A DNA stretch of 64,000 nucleotides from assembly GCA_035294245.1 (NCBI GenBank), contig DATGLG010000067.1:62001-126000 (forward strand), in the 5' to 3' direction. Both the position numbers and the translations under genes were made by a program. The DNA is from DATGLG01 sp035294245 (GTDB taxonomy: Bacteria > Pseudomonadota > Alphaproteobacteria > JACZXZ01). Position 1 is the first letter of the stretch. Every line of letters begins with the position of its first letter. The notes under the pieces are model-generated. The model was given only the letters and a program-made list of their open reading frames with translations, searched no databases and was not told the DNA's origin. Shown one piece after another: positions 25,861 through 34,923 of this stretch.

Positions 25861-26997
25861 ATGGATCCGTTCTGTACCGCCGACGATCTCGCGATCGCCG
25901 ACACCATCAGACGCTTCGCCGCGCAGGAGATCGCGCCGCGCGCCAAGGCGCTGGACGAAAGCGAGCGCTTCGCGGGCGCGCACCTCGCGGCACTGGCCGA
26001 TATCGGCCTCATGGGCCTCAACCTGCCGGAGCGCTGGGGCGGGCCGGGCACCACCGCCTTGGCGCTCTACCTCGCGGTGGAGGCGCTCGCCGGCGCCTGC
26101 GCCTCGACGACCTCGATGCTCACCGCCCATTACCTCGCTACCGACGCAATCCTGATCGGGGGCGACGACGATCAGCGCGGCCGATGGCTTCCCGACGCTG
26201 CATCGGGACAAAGCCTCGGCGCCTTCGCGCTGACCGAGCCGCAAGCGGGCTCCAATCCGGCCGATATGACCACGCGGGCCGTCAGGGACGGCGACGCTTA
26301 CCGGCTGACGGGGACCAAGCATTTCATCTCCAATGCCTTGCACGCCAACTTCCTGATCGTCTTCGCGATCACCGATCCTTCGGCGGGGGCGCGCGGCATC
26401 AGCGCCTTTATCGTCGACCGCGAGAGTCGCGGGCTGAAGGTCGGCACGCACGAGCCGACTTTCGGCCTGCGCGCCGGGCATGTGTTCGAGGTTGCCTTCG
26501 ACGACTGCCTGGTGCCGGCCGACCGGCGGCTTGGCTCGGAGGGCTCCGGCTTCCGGACGGCCATGAAGGTGCTGGATAACGGGCGCATCGAGATCGCCGC
26601 CACCTGCACCGGGATCGCCCGCGCTGCGCTCGATGCGGCGCTGGAATGGGTCAAGCAGCGCCAGATCGGCGGCGGCCCGATCGCGCGGTTCCAGGGCCTG
26701 CAATGGATGCTTGCGGACATGGCGACCGACCTCGAGGCCGCCCGCCTGCTGGGATTGCGGGCCGCAAGCCTGCGCGCCACGGGGGCTCGCTACTCGCGGG
26801 AGGCATCCATGGCCAAGCTCTACGCCTCGGAGATGGCCGGCAGGGTCACCGATCTCGCGCTGCAAATCCACGGCGGGTACGGCTATTCGCGCAACCTGCC
26901 CTTGGAGCGATTCGTCCGCGATGCGCGCATCATGCGCATCTACGAAGGCTCGTCCGAGATCCAGCGCAACATCATCGCCCGCGCCCTCCTGGGCTGA
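25861..26997 (+). CDS. acyl-CoA dehydrogenase
   Basis: The 378-residue flavoenzyme oxidises an acyl-CoA to the enoyl-CoA. FAD-contact segments FALTEPQAGSNPADM (near residue 125) and the motif HFISNALHANFLIVF are present. The C-terminal QIHGGYGYSRNLPLERFVRD and IYEGSSEIQRNIIARALLG carry the usual catalytic Glu region. GAGGGG lies 8 nt before the ATG at 25861; an in-frame start 11 codons upstream has no such support. It is divergent from hutU across a 236-base gap. Its 3' end overlaps the 3' end of the convergent ABC ATPase gene by 26 bases. Substrate unknown. Confidence 0.92.
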   Translation: MDPFCTADDLAIADTIRRFAAQEIAPRAKALDESERFAGAHLAALADIGLMGLNLPERWGGPGTTALALYLAVEALAGACASTTSMLTAHYLATDAILIGGDDDQRGRWLPDAASGQSLGAFALTEPQAGSNPADMTTRAVRDGDAYRLTGTKHFISNALHANFLIVFAITDPSAGARGISAFIVDRESRGLKVGTHEPTFGLRAGHVFEVAFDDCLVPADRRLGSEGSGFRTAMKVLDNGRIEIAATCTGIARAALDAALEWVKQRQIGGGPIARFQGLQWMLADMATDLEAARLLGLRAASLRATGARYSREASMAKLYASEMAGRVTDLALQIHGGYGYSRNLPLERFVRDARIMRIYEGSSEIQRNIIARALLG

Positions 26998-29110
26998 CGG
27001 GCGAGCGTCGCGTCGCCGTGGGCGCTTGCGTCTCGGGTACTACCGAGGGCACGCGCCTGAGCTCGTCGAGGGGGAGATGGCAGGCGATGCGATGGCCGGG
27101 ACGCGGCTCGACGATCGGGGGAGTCTGGGTCTCGCAGATGGCGCCAAGCTTGCGCGGACACCGGCCGTGGAAATGGCAGCCGCTTCGGCTTGCCGGCACG
27201 GCCGCGGGGTCGCCCTGCAATCTCACGCGCTCGCGGCGCCCGGCGCCCGGCGCCAGCGCCGGTACCGCCGAGAGCAGCGCTTCCGTATAGGGATGGTACG
27301 GCGGCGCCAATACGGCATCGACCGGTCCGACCTCGCAAATTCGCCCCGAATACATCACGACGATGCGGTCTGCGATATAGGCGACCACGGACAAATCATG
27401 CGAGATGAAGAGATAGGAGACGCCCAGCTCGGCCCGGATATCGTCGAGCAGATTGAGGACCGTCGCCTGCACCGAGACATCGAGGGCCGAGACCGGCTCG
27501 TCGCAGACGATGAAGCTTGGCTCGGTGGCAAGTGCGCGGGCGATCCCGACGCGTTGCTTCTCCCCGCCGCTCAGCTGGTGCGGGTAGCGAGCATAATAGG
27601 CCGGCGGCAAACCGACGCGATCGAGCAGGCGCTCGACCCGCATCCGTCTGTCGGAGGCCGGAGCATCCCCCTGCAACGCTAATGCGCGCGCAATGGCATC
27701 GCCCACCCGGCGGCGGGGGTTGAGGGAGGAGTCGGGATTTTGAAAGACGATCTGGGCGCGCTTGCGCAGCCTCCCCAAGGCCCTCTGGGGCAGATCGGCG
27801 ATATCGGCGCCCTCGAAGGCGATGCGGCCCGAGGAAGGCTCGACGAGGCGGAGTATGGTGCGCCCGAGGGTGGATTTGCCGCTGCCGCTTTCGCCGACAA
27901 GGCCGATCACCTCCCCGCGCGCGATCTCGAGGGAGACCCCATCCACGGCGTGAACCGTCTCGGTGCGGAGCCGAGGCCAGGGCAGCACGCCAAGCCTGCG
28001 GCGCCATTCGAGGCCGCCGCCCAGGTGGGCGCGGCGATACCGCTTGACGAGCGCGTGCGTCGCGAGGAGCGGCGCTTCCCCATGGGCCGGTGCTGGTTTC
28101 GGCCCGGGCGGTGTCGCGGCCGGCTCGGGCCAGTCCGGCGTGGCATCGCCCTTCCAACAGCGGGTGGCACGGCCGCCGGCGAGCGCGACGAGCGGCTGCG
28201 CGGCACTCCGGCAGCGATCCTCGGCGAAAGGGCAGCGCGCCGCGAAGATGCAGCCGGGCGGGGGATTCGTCAGATCGGGGAAGCGGCCGGGAATCGGCGC
28301 GATCCGCCGCGCCCGATCGCTCAATGACAGTCGCGGCAGCGACGCGAGGAGGCCCTTGGTGTAGGGGTGAGCGGGGCGGCTCAACACCTCCTCCTTGCGT
28401 CCAAGCTCGACGATGCGGCTGGCGTAAAGCACGCAGATCCGGTCGGCGATCCGGTTCACCACGCCGAGATTGTGCGTAATGAAGAGCATGCCGAGCCCGC
28501 GGTCGCGGCGCAGCCGATCGAGGAGATCGAGGATTTGCGCTTCGACGGTCACATCGAGCGCCGTCGTCGGCTCGTCGAGGATGAGCAATCGGGGACCGGC
28601 GATCAGCGCGGCGGCGATCAGCACCCGCTGCTGCATGCCGCCGGAGAGCTGGTGCGGATAGGCGGTGACGAGGTCGGCGGGGTTGGCGAGGCCGACTTCG
28701 CCGAGCGCCGAAATCGCGCGCTTGAGAGCCTCGGGGCGCGGGAGGCCTTGGCCGTAGACGAGAGGCTCCGCAACCTGCTCGCCGATGGTGAGGCTGGGGT
28801 TGAGCGAGGTGAAAGGGTCCTGGAACACCATGCCCATGGCGCGCCCGCGCAGCTCACGGCGTGCCTTGGGGTCGAGGCCGGTCAGCTCGCGGCCGTTGAA
28901 GCGGATGGAGCCCGACACCATCGCGTCGCCCTCGAGCAAGCCCATGATCGATAGCGCGACCGTGCTCTTCCCGGAGCCCGATTCGCCGACGATGGCAACG
29001 GTCTCTCCGGGAAGAACTTCGAGATTGACGTCGCTCAGCGCGCCGAGGCGGCCGCTCGGCGTCTGGTAGGCGACGCTGAGATTGGCGAGAGCGAGAAGAG
29101 GCTCAGGCAT
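26972..29110 (-). CDS. fused dipeptide-type ABC transporter ATPase (DppD-DppF in one chain)
   Basis: The 712-residue protein carries two complete ATPase modules. The first has Walker A GESGSGKST near residue 42, signature QLSGGMQQRV and Walker B LLILDEPTTALD, then a cysteine-rich oligopeptide-transporter C-terminal domain (GCIFAARCPFAEDRC). The second has GESGSGKST near residue 408, QLSGGEKQRVGIARAL, IVCDEPVSALDVS and another Cys-rich tail (GCHFHGRCP). In most systems these are two proteins. It powers the permeases encoded at 29144-30956. Its last 26 bases overlap the acyl-CoA dehydrogenase gene on the other strand. Confidence 0.93.
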   Translation of the reverse strand: MPEPLLALANLSVAYQTPSGRLGALSDVNLEVLPGETVAIVGESGSGKSTVALSIMGLLEGDAMVSGSIRFNGRELTGLDPKARRELRGRAMGMVFQDPFTSLNPSLTIGEQVAEPLVYGQGLPRPEALKRAISALGEVGLANPADLVTAYPHQLSGGMQQRVLIAAALIAGPRLLILDEPTTALDVTVEAQILDLLDRLRRDRGLGMLFITHNLGVVNRIADRICVLYASRIVELGRKEEVLSRPAHPYTKGLLASLPRLSLSDRARRIAPIPGRFPDLTNPPPGCIFAARCPFAEDRCRSAAQPLVALAGGRATRCWKGDATPDWPEPAATPPGPKPAPAHGEAPLLATHALVKRYRRAHLGGGLEWRRRLGVLPWPRLRTETVHAVDGVSLEIARGEVIGLVGESGSGKSTLGRTILRLVEPSSGRIAFEGADIADLPQRALGRLRKRAQIVFQNPDSSLNPRRRVGDAIARALALQGDAPASDRRMRVERLLDRVGLPPAYYARYPHQLSGGEKQRVGIARALATEPSFIVCDEPVSALDVSVQATVLNLLDDIRAELGVSYLFISHDLSVVAYIADRIVVMYSGRICEVGPVDAVLAPPYHPYTEALLSAVPALAPGAGRRERVRLQGDPAAVPASRSGCHFHGRCPRKLGAICETQTPPIVEPRPGHRIACHLPLDELRRVPSVVPETQAPTATRRSPVSPGGRGR

Positions 29111-29143
29111 CGCGGATTTCTCGCCCTATGGCGAGGATCGCCG

Positions 29144-30019
29144 TCATTGCCGGCGCGACCGGATCATGCGCGGGTCGAGGACCTCGCGCAGGCCATCGCC
29201 GAGGAGGTTGATGCCGATCACCGTCAGGCACATGGCGAATCCGGGGGCAAGGGCGACCCAGGGTGCGATATTGGCCAGCGGGCGCGCGCCGCTGATCATC
29301 AGTCCCCAATCGGAGCTCGGCGGCTGAGCGCCCATCCCGAGAAAGCTGAGCGAGGCGCCGAGGAGAATGGCGAAAGCGACCTTGAGGCTCGCCTCGACCG
29401 CGATCGGCGGCCAGGCATTGGGCAAGATCTCGTAAAAGAGGATGTAGAAGGATTTTTCTCCTCGGGCGCGCGCCGCCAGGATGAATTCCTCGTTGACCAG
29501 ATTGAGCGTGACGCTGCGCGTCAGGCGAACCGTCGAGGGGGTATAGACGAAGCCGACGGCGATGACGGCTTTCCAGAAGCTCGGCGTTCCCACCGCAAGG
29601 ACGAGAAGGCCGAGCAGGATCGGCGGGAACGACATGATCACGTCCATGACCCGCATGATCGCCTCGTCCGTGCCGCCGCGGCGATAACCCGCAAGGAGGC
29701 CGAGCGGCACGCCCAGCACGAGGCAAAGGGCGGTTGCGCCGAACCCCATCATGAGCGACACGCGCCCGCCCATGAGGACACGGCTCAGCACATCGCGGCC
29801 GAATTCGTCGGTGCCGAACCAATGTGCGGCGCTCGGCGGCTGAAGCCGCGCCAGGATGTTCATCTGATCGTAGGGATAGGGTGCGATTGCCGGAGCCGCC
29901 GCGACGAGAGCGGCAATCAGCGCGATGATGGTCCCGCCCCAGATCAGCGATAGGGGGACGCGGCGCCCGTGTGGACGCCGCGGCGCGGCCGGCATGTCGT
30001 CAAACGCTTGCGCGGCCAT
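29144..30019 (-). CDS. dipeptide-type ABC transporter permease, DppC type
   Basis: The 291-residue membrane protein has an N-terminal tail rich in Pro and Arg, about six hydrophobic helices, the family segment HWFGTDEFGRDVLSRVLMGG near residue 65 and the coupling loop FILAARARGEKSFYILFYEI. These place it in the OppC/DppC group of inner permeases for peptides, nickel or other solutes. It overlaps the preceding DppB-type gene by 20 bases and is followed by the fused ATPase after 33 bases. Confidence 0.92.
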   Translation of the reverse strand: MAAQAFDDMPAAPRRPHGRRVPLSLIWGGTIIALIAALVAAAPAIAPYPYDQMNILARLQPPSAAHWFGTDEFGRDVLSRVLMGGRVSLMMGFGATALCLVLGVPLGLLAGYRRGGTDEAIMRVMDVIMSFPPILLGLLVLAVGTPSFWKAVIAVGFVYTPSTVRLTRSVTLNLVNEEFILAARARGEKSFYILFYEILPNAWPPIAVEASLKVAFAILLGASLSFLGMGAQPPSSDWGLMISGARPLANIAPWVALAPGFAMCLTVIGINLLGDGLREVLDPRMIRSRRQ

Positions 30020-30956
30020 AGCGGATCTTCGGGTTGAAATAGGAATAGAGGAGATCGGCGACCAAGTTCGCCACGCAGTAGATCGCCGCGACGACGAGGA
30101 TGCTCGCCTGGATCAGCGGCAGATCATGGTGCTGGATGGCGAAGACGAGGAGCCGGCCGACGCCGGGATAGGCGAAGACCGCCTCGACGACGACGACGCC
30201 CCCGATAAGCCACCCGACATCGATGGCCAGCACCGTGATCGTTGGCAGCAGCGCGTTGCGCAAGGCGTGGCGGAGCAGAACGACGCGCTCGGGAAGGCCC
30301 TTGGCGCGGGCGTTGCGGACATATTGGCTGCGCAAGGTCTCGATCATGCTCGATCGCGTCAGGCGCGAGACATGGGCGATCAGCGTGAAGGTGAGCGTTG
30401 CCGCCGGCAACACGAGATGGGAGAGCCACGGTCCGAACCCCCGCCCCCATTCCGCGGCTCCGCCCGAGGGCAGCCAGTCGAGATAGCGGGCGAAGACCAG
30501 GATGAGAACGATGCCCCAGAAGAACTCCGGCACCGATATGCCGACATAGCTGAAGATCGAGGCGCAATGATCGATGAGGCTGTTGTGCCGGACCGCTGCG
30601 AGGACGCCGATCCCAATCCCGATCACGACGACGAAGGCGAACGACAGCGCCGCAAGCAGCGCCGAGTTGCCGAGCGCATCGAAAAGCACCGGCGCAATCG
30701 GCCGCTCCATCACGAGCGAGCGGCCGAGATCGCCGCGGAGGATGCCGGAAGCCCAGTGCCAGTATTGCGCGGGGAGAGGCCGGTCGAGGCCGAGCCTATG
30801 GGCCACTGCGGCGACCGTATCGGGCGAGGCGAACTGCCCGGCGATGATCTGCGCGACGTTGCCCGGCAGGATCTGCGTGATGGCGAAGATGAGGACCGAC
30901 ATCACCACCAGGATGAGGGCGATCGCAAGCACCCGTCTCAAGAGGTAGAAGAGCAT
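30000..30956 (-). CDS. dipeptide-type ABC transporter permease, DppB type
   Basis: The 318-residue permease begins with a membrane helix (MLFYLLRRVLAIALILVVMS), as DppB-type proteins do. It has the periplasmic loop GLDRPLPAQYWHWASGILRG, further helices and the coupling loop YVRNARAKGLPERVVLLRHA near residue 205. It pairs with the DppC-type permease to make the channel. The binding-protein gene lies 77 bases upstream in the same direction. Confidence 0.93.
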   Translation of the reverse strand: MLFYLLRRVLAIALILVVMSVLIFAITQILPGNVAQIIAGQFASPDTVAAVAHRLGLDRPLPAQYWHWASGILRGDLGRSLVMERPIAPVLFDALGNSALLAALSFAFVVVIGIGIGVLAAVRHNSLIDHCASIFSYVGISVPEFFWGIVLILVFARYLDWLPSGGAAEWGRGFGPWLSHLVLPAATLTFTLIAHVSRLTRSSMIETLRSQYVRNARAKGLPERVVLLRHALRNALLPTITVLAIDVGWLIGGVVVVEAVFAYPGVGRLLVFAIQHHDLPLIQASILVVAAIYCVANLVADLLYSYFNPKIRYGRASV

Positions 30957-31033
30957 GCGATCTCACCCGCTCGTCCCGTGGACGGGGCCGACCCACCGGC
31001 TCCGTCGGGCCCTCCGCCGGGCACGCGAGCGGC

Positions 31034-32533
31034 TTACTGGACCGTGACCTGGCGCAAGTCGAGCCACAGCATCGGACTCGAATGAAATCCTTTGACGTTC
31101 TTGCGGTAGGCGTTCACGTGGTTCTGGACATAGGCAATGACGCCGGGAGGATCCTCCAACGCGAGCACCTGGAACTGCTTGTAGAGCTTGGCCTGCTCCT
31201 CTTCGGAGCGTGCGCCACGGGCGGCGTCCAGCACCTTGTCGATTTCCGGGTTCTTATAGTGCCAGAGCGTCGAATTCCACGAGCCGTTGCTGTCGAAGAA
31301 CGGATAGACGGAGGTATCGATCGTCGGACGGCTGAAGAAGCCGTCGGTGTAGAAGGTGGCCTTTCCTTCGATGTCCGAGATGAACTTGTCCCACGGCACG
31401 GTCTGGATCGCGACCTTGATTCCGATCGGCTTCAGCATCTCGCGCGCCGCCAGCCCGAGCCGCTCACGCGTCGGCCGCCCGGCCGGCACGTAGAGCGTGA
31501 TATCGAAGCCGTTTGCGTAGCCGGCCTCAGCCAGCAGCTTCTTCGCCCCGGCGATGTCGGGTGGGCCAATCTTGATGTCGCTGTTGTAGAAGGGGCTGCT
31601 GGGCGGGATCATGGTGTGGGTCGGCGTCCCGTTGCCGAACAGTGCAAGCTGCACCATGGCATTCTTGTCGATGGCGAGCTCGACCGCCCTGCGCACCCGC
31701 TGGTCGGTGAAGGGCTTCTGGCTGCAGTTCATGATCAGCCCGTCCCAGGTCGAGGTGGGAACGGAATCGACGACAAGATCGGGATTCTTCTTGATCTCTC
31801 CGATCGACTCCAGCGGCAGATTCCAGAGGAGATCGACTTCGCCGGTCTCGAGCGCGGAGACCGCCGCAGCTCCTTCCGGAATGATGCGGAGCACGACTTT
31901 GTCGAGCTTGGGAACGCCAGGGACGTAGTAGTTCGGGTTCCTGACGAGCACGACGGAGTTTCCCGGCTCGTAGGACTGGAACATGAAGGGTCCGCTGCCG
32001 ATGGGGTGCGTGGACAGCGTGTTGAGCGCATCGCGAGGCACGATCCGGGCTTGGCGGTCGCCGAAAATATCGGCGAATCCCGCATAGGGTATCTTGAGCT
32101 CGAAGCGGACGGTGTGCGGGTCGAGCGCCTCCATCTTGTCGACGATCTGGAAGTTGGCGCGATAGGGCGATCCTGTCGCCGGATCGAGGATGCGCTTAAC
32201 CGTCTCGATGACGTCCTGCGCGTCGACAGGGCGCCCATTATGGAACTTGGCGTCCTTGCGGAGATAGAAGGTCCAGGTCTTCTGATCGGGGCTCGTCGTC
32301 CAGCGCTCGGCAAGATCGGGGCGGGCACGACCGTGGCTATCAAGCTCGGTCAAGCCGCTATAGACCAGAATATCGACGATATATTCCTCGCCGATCTTGG
32401 TTTTCGCCGGGTCGAGCGTGTTCAGGTTCGATTGCACCGCGACCCGGAGCGTTCCGGCCGCGGATGCGGGCTGGGGAACCGCCACGAGCGCTCCGAGGAG
32501 CAGCATCGCGGCCGAAGCAATGATACCTCGCAT
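31034..32533 (-). CDS. dipeptide-type ABC transporter substrate-binding protein
   Basis: The 499-residue product is a family 5 solute-binding protein (DppA/OppA/NikA type). A signal peptide MRGIIASAAMLLLGALVAVP ends near PASAAG. The mature part starts TLRVAVQSNLNTLDPAKTKI, then has LAERWTTSPDQKTWTFYLRK and FHNGRPVDAQDVIETVKRIL, the hallmark of the family. GGGGAGG lies about 6 nt before the ATG at 32533; the frame is open 58 codons further. It is first in the importer operon. The ligand, whether peptide, opine or other, is unknown. Confidence 0.93.
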   Translation of the reverse strand: MRGIIASAAMLLLGALVAVPQPASAAGTLRVAVQSNLNTLDPAKTKIGEEYIVDILVYSGLTELDSHGRARPDLAERWTTSPDQKTWTFYLRKDAKFHNGRPVDAQDVIETVKRILDPATGSPYRANFQIVDKMEALDPHTVRFELKIPYAGFADIFGDRQARIVPRDALNTLSTHPIGSGPFMFQSYEPGNSVVLVRNPNYYVPGVPKLDKVVLRIIPEGAAAVSALETGEVDLLWNLPLESIGEIKKNPDLVVDSVPTSTWDGLIMNCSQKPFTDQRVRRAVELAIDKNAMVQLALFGNGTPTHTMIPPSSPFYNSDIKIGPPDIAGAKKLLAEAGYANGFDITLYVPAGRPTRERLGLAAREMLKPIGIKVAIQTVPWDKFISDIEGKATFYTDGFFSRPTIDTSVYPFFDSNGSWNSTLWHYKNPEIDKVLDAARGARSEEEQAKLYKQFQVLALEDPPGVIAYVQNHVNAYRKNVKGFHSSPMLWLDLRQVTVQ

Positions 32534-32858
32534 GTCAGACCTCCCCGATCCCTCGATGCACGTTCCGCTCAGCTCGATGAGCGGCTTGTTCTTGCCGGCA
32601 TCCGGTGATCGCATCGAGAAGATCACGCCGGAGCGACGGTAAACCGACAGCCTCGGTGCCGCGCTCGCGCCCGGTGCTGCTGTCGATCGATTGCAACTGA
32701 GTAACATATTCCCGTTGCGCCGCCGACTCTATGACAAGCCGATGAATGAGCGCAAGGTCGCGCGCGCCGGCGAAGCAACGCTCCATGTGTCAGCGACGGG
32801 AAAGGAATACGCGCCAAGGTTGACAGCGCCTTGCTCGGAACGCTCCGAGCGCGCGCAA
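32534..32858. other. 325-base gap before the binding-protein gene
   Basis: This gap between the binding-protein start and the gntR stop must hold the promoter of the minus-strand importer operon, but I see no convincing promoter boxes or coding sequence. The only structure is a short hairpin at 32833-32850 next to the gntR stop. Confidence 0.4.
32833..32850 (-). terminator. stem-loop just after gntR stop
   Basis: GCTCGGA-ACGC-TCCGAGC is a perfect 7-bp stem with a 4-base loop, 8 bases beyond the gntR stop on the minus strand. No T-run follows, so an intrinsic terminator is uncertain; it may only protect the transcript end. Confidence 0.3.
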
Positions 32859-33557
32859 CTAGACCTTGATGTCTTCGCGAATATGCGCGCGCCGATCCCG
32901 CTCGAGGGCGTCGCGCTCCTCGGATTTGTAGAACTCGGCGGCGTTGCGGATATGCTTGGCCATGCTCGCGGCGGCGGCTTCCCGATCGCCCGTCTCCAGG
33001 GCTCTGAGGACGCGCTTCAGCTCCGCGAGGGCCCGCTCGACGCGACGAACGGAAACCGTGTTGGAGCGCCGGAGCCACTGCACCTTGTCGCGAATGTCGG
33101 CGAGGATGCCCTCGATCAGGGCGTTATCGGCGGCCCGGTAAATCGCGCCGTGGAGCGCTGCGTCGAATTCCAGGAATTCTTCCATGTGATCGGCCATCGG
33201 CTGGTGCTGGAGACGATCGAAAGCGCGCCGCAGCCTGCGCAGCTCCACCGGGTCGATCTTGTGGGCCGCCAGTCGGGCCATATGCATCTCGAGGAGAACG
33301 CGGAGATCCGTCATCTCCTCGATCTCTTTTTCCGTCAGCGATCGCACATAGGTTCCCTTCTGGGGCGTCACCGCGATCCAGCCCTCGCTCTTGAGGCGCG
33401 CGAGCGCGGTCCGGATCGGCGAGCGGCCGAGGCCGAGCTCTGCGACGAGCCTTGTCTCCGACAGCTTCTCCCCGGCGGCGTAGCGGAGGTCGAGAATGCG
33501 GGCCTTGATCTCGCGATACGCGAGGACAGCGGCATTCACGTCATCGGTGACGCTCAT
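32859..33557 (-). CDS. GntR family regulator, FCD type
   Basis: The 232-residue product has an N-terminal winged helix (LSETRLVAELGLGRSPIRTA, near residues 32-51, then ARLKSEGWIAVTPQKGTYV) and an all-helical C-terminal FCD domain (FLEFDAALHGAIYRAADN, and HIRNAAEFYKSE near the end) that binds an organic acid in known members. The start at 33557 (MSVTDDVNAAVLAYREIKAR) fits the family; the frame is open 23 codons upstream. It is divergent from the TauD-like operon. The dyad at 33826 between them is its likely operator. Confidence 0.92.
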   Translation of the reverse strand: MSVTDDVNAAVLAYREIKARILDLRYAAGEKLSETRLVAELGLGRSPIRTALARLKSEGWIAVTPQKGTYVRSLTEKEIEEMTDLRVLLEMHMARLAAHKIDPVELRRLRRAFDRLQHQPMADHMEEFLEFDAALHGAIYRAADNALIEGILADIRDKVQWLRRSNTVSVRRVERALAELKRVLRALETGDREAAAASMAKHIRNAAEFYKSEERDALERDRRAHIREDIKV

Positions 33558-33825
33558 CTCACGCCCAATTCCTTTCCGAGATCGAATGGCCGGATGGGAT
33601 GCCCGTTGCCGTTCTTGCCAATCCATCGGCGCAGCCGACGGCGGCCGAGCAAGCTCTTACCGCCGCTCCGCCTCCGCCCTCAAGGCCGGCGCGCAGCATT
33701 GCGATGCGCAACACCGGAAGACCGCCGATCCCGCGTTCTGCCGAGCGTCGCTGCCGTGCCTTCCTCGCGCATCGTTTCATGGCGGTCGCCGATCGAGACA
33801 TTCGCCGCACAAGCGGGCGTGGCAT

Positions 33826-33839
33826 ACTAGTCAACTAGT
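33826..33839. promoter_or_regulatory. ACTAGT dyad, candidate GntR operator
   Basis: ACTAGTCAACTAGT, with 6-bp arms around CA, lies 47 bases before the TauD-like gene and 269 bases before gntR, in the 328-base divergent gap 33558-33885. FCD-type GntR proteins use short dyads of this size. The remainder of the gap shows no gene or other clear element. Confidence 0.5.
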
Positions 33840-33885
33840 GTACTGTTATGCTACAAGGTCGTGGAGGGGGCGCGAGGAGATCCGC

Positions 33886-34899
33886 ATGTCGACGGTTTTC
33901 CGCCAGATGGTGACCGATCGCTCCGCTTGGCGCGGGTGCGAGCTTGCGGGCGACAGCGCCTGGATCGACGTCCTCTCGCCGCAGGCCCTCAACGAGATCG
34001 ACGCGGCGCTGTGCGCGGTACGGTCGGCCGGGCTCGACCTCGAGCGTATCGGCCGCGTCCAATTTCCCCTGCCAAGCCTTGGGCCACGGCTGCGCGCCCA
34101 TCTCGACGAGATCCAGCACGGCCGCGGCTTCGTGGTGCTGCGCGGGCTTCCGGTCGAGCGCTATAGCGACGAGGAGGTCGGGCTGATCTTTTGGGGCCTC
34201 GGCCGGCATCTCGGCGTTCCGGTCGCCCAGAATCCCCAGGGCGACCTCCTCGGGCACGTTTTTGATCACGGTCGCGCCTACGGCCAGATCGACGTGCGCG
34301 GCTACGAGACCAACGCCCATTTGCCCTTTCACACGAATGCCTGCGATCTCGTCGGCCTGCTCTGCCTGCGCAAGGCGCGGCGCGGCGGGCTCAGCAGCAT
34401 CGTGAGCGCCATCACGCTCCACAACGAGATCTTGCGCCGCCACCCAGAATACCTCCCGCCGCTCTACAAGGGGTTTCATTATATCAAGCGCGAGGCTGCG
34501 CTCACCGACTCGCCGGTGACGGAACGGCGCATCCCGGTCTTCGCGCATGAAGGCGGCCTCATCAGCTGCCGTTACATCCGCAACCAGATCAACGCGGCCT
34601 GCGAGAAGACGGGCCGCCCCCTCGACAATCTGGAACGTCAGGCGCTCGATTTCCTCGATGCATTGAGCCAGGACCCGGCGCTCCATCTCGACATGGACCT
34701 CCAGCCCGGCGACATGCAGTTCTGCAACAATTACACGATCCTCCATTCGCGCACGGGGTTCGAGGACTGGCCCGAGCCCGGCCGCGAGCGCCACATGCTG
34801 CGGCTATGGCTGACCTGCCGCGAGCGCCGGCCATTGGCTTCCGGATTCCCGCAACACAACGGATATCGGCAGCTCAGCGAGGTTGCCTACCAGCTCTGA
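33886..34899 (+). CDS. TauD/TfdA-family Fe(II)/2-oxoglutarate dioxygenase homologue, HTN motif
   Basis: The 337-residue product has the TauD-type fold: GFVVLRGLPVERYSDEE near residue 90, the iron motif region LPFHTNACDLVGLLCLRKAR and the distal His/Arg in FCNNYTILHSRTGFED. Family members normally read H-T-D at the iron site; here it is H149-T150-N151 (AAT at 34336). Loss of the Asp ligand may change or abolish hydroxylation. GAGGAG lies 6 nt before the ATG at 33886; the upstream frame extension overlaps gntR and is rejected. First gene of an operon with hydratase, acyl-CoA dehydrogenase and synthetase genes. Confidence 0.85.
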   Translation: MSTVFRQMVTDRSAWRGCELAGDSAWIDVLSPQALNEIDAALCAVRSAGLDLERIGRVQFPLPSLGPRLRAHLDEIQHGRGFVVLRGLPVERYSDEEVGLIFWGLGRHLGVPVAQNPQGDLLGHVFDHGRAYGQIDVRGYETNAHLPFHTNACDLVGLLCLRKARRGGLSSIVSAITLHNEILRRHPEYLPPLYKGFHYIKREAALTDSPVTERRIPVFAHEGGLISCRYIRNQINAACEKTGRPLDNLERQALDFLDALSQDPALHLDMDLQPGDMQFCNNYTILHSRTGFEDWPEPGRERHMLRLWLTCRERRPLASGFPQHNGYRQLSEVAYQL

Positions 34900-34923
34900 G
34901 CGAGCGTCGAGAGGTGCGACGGA

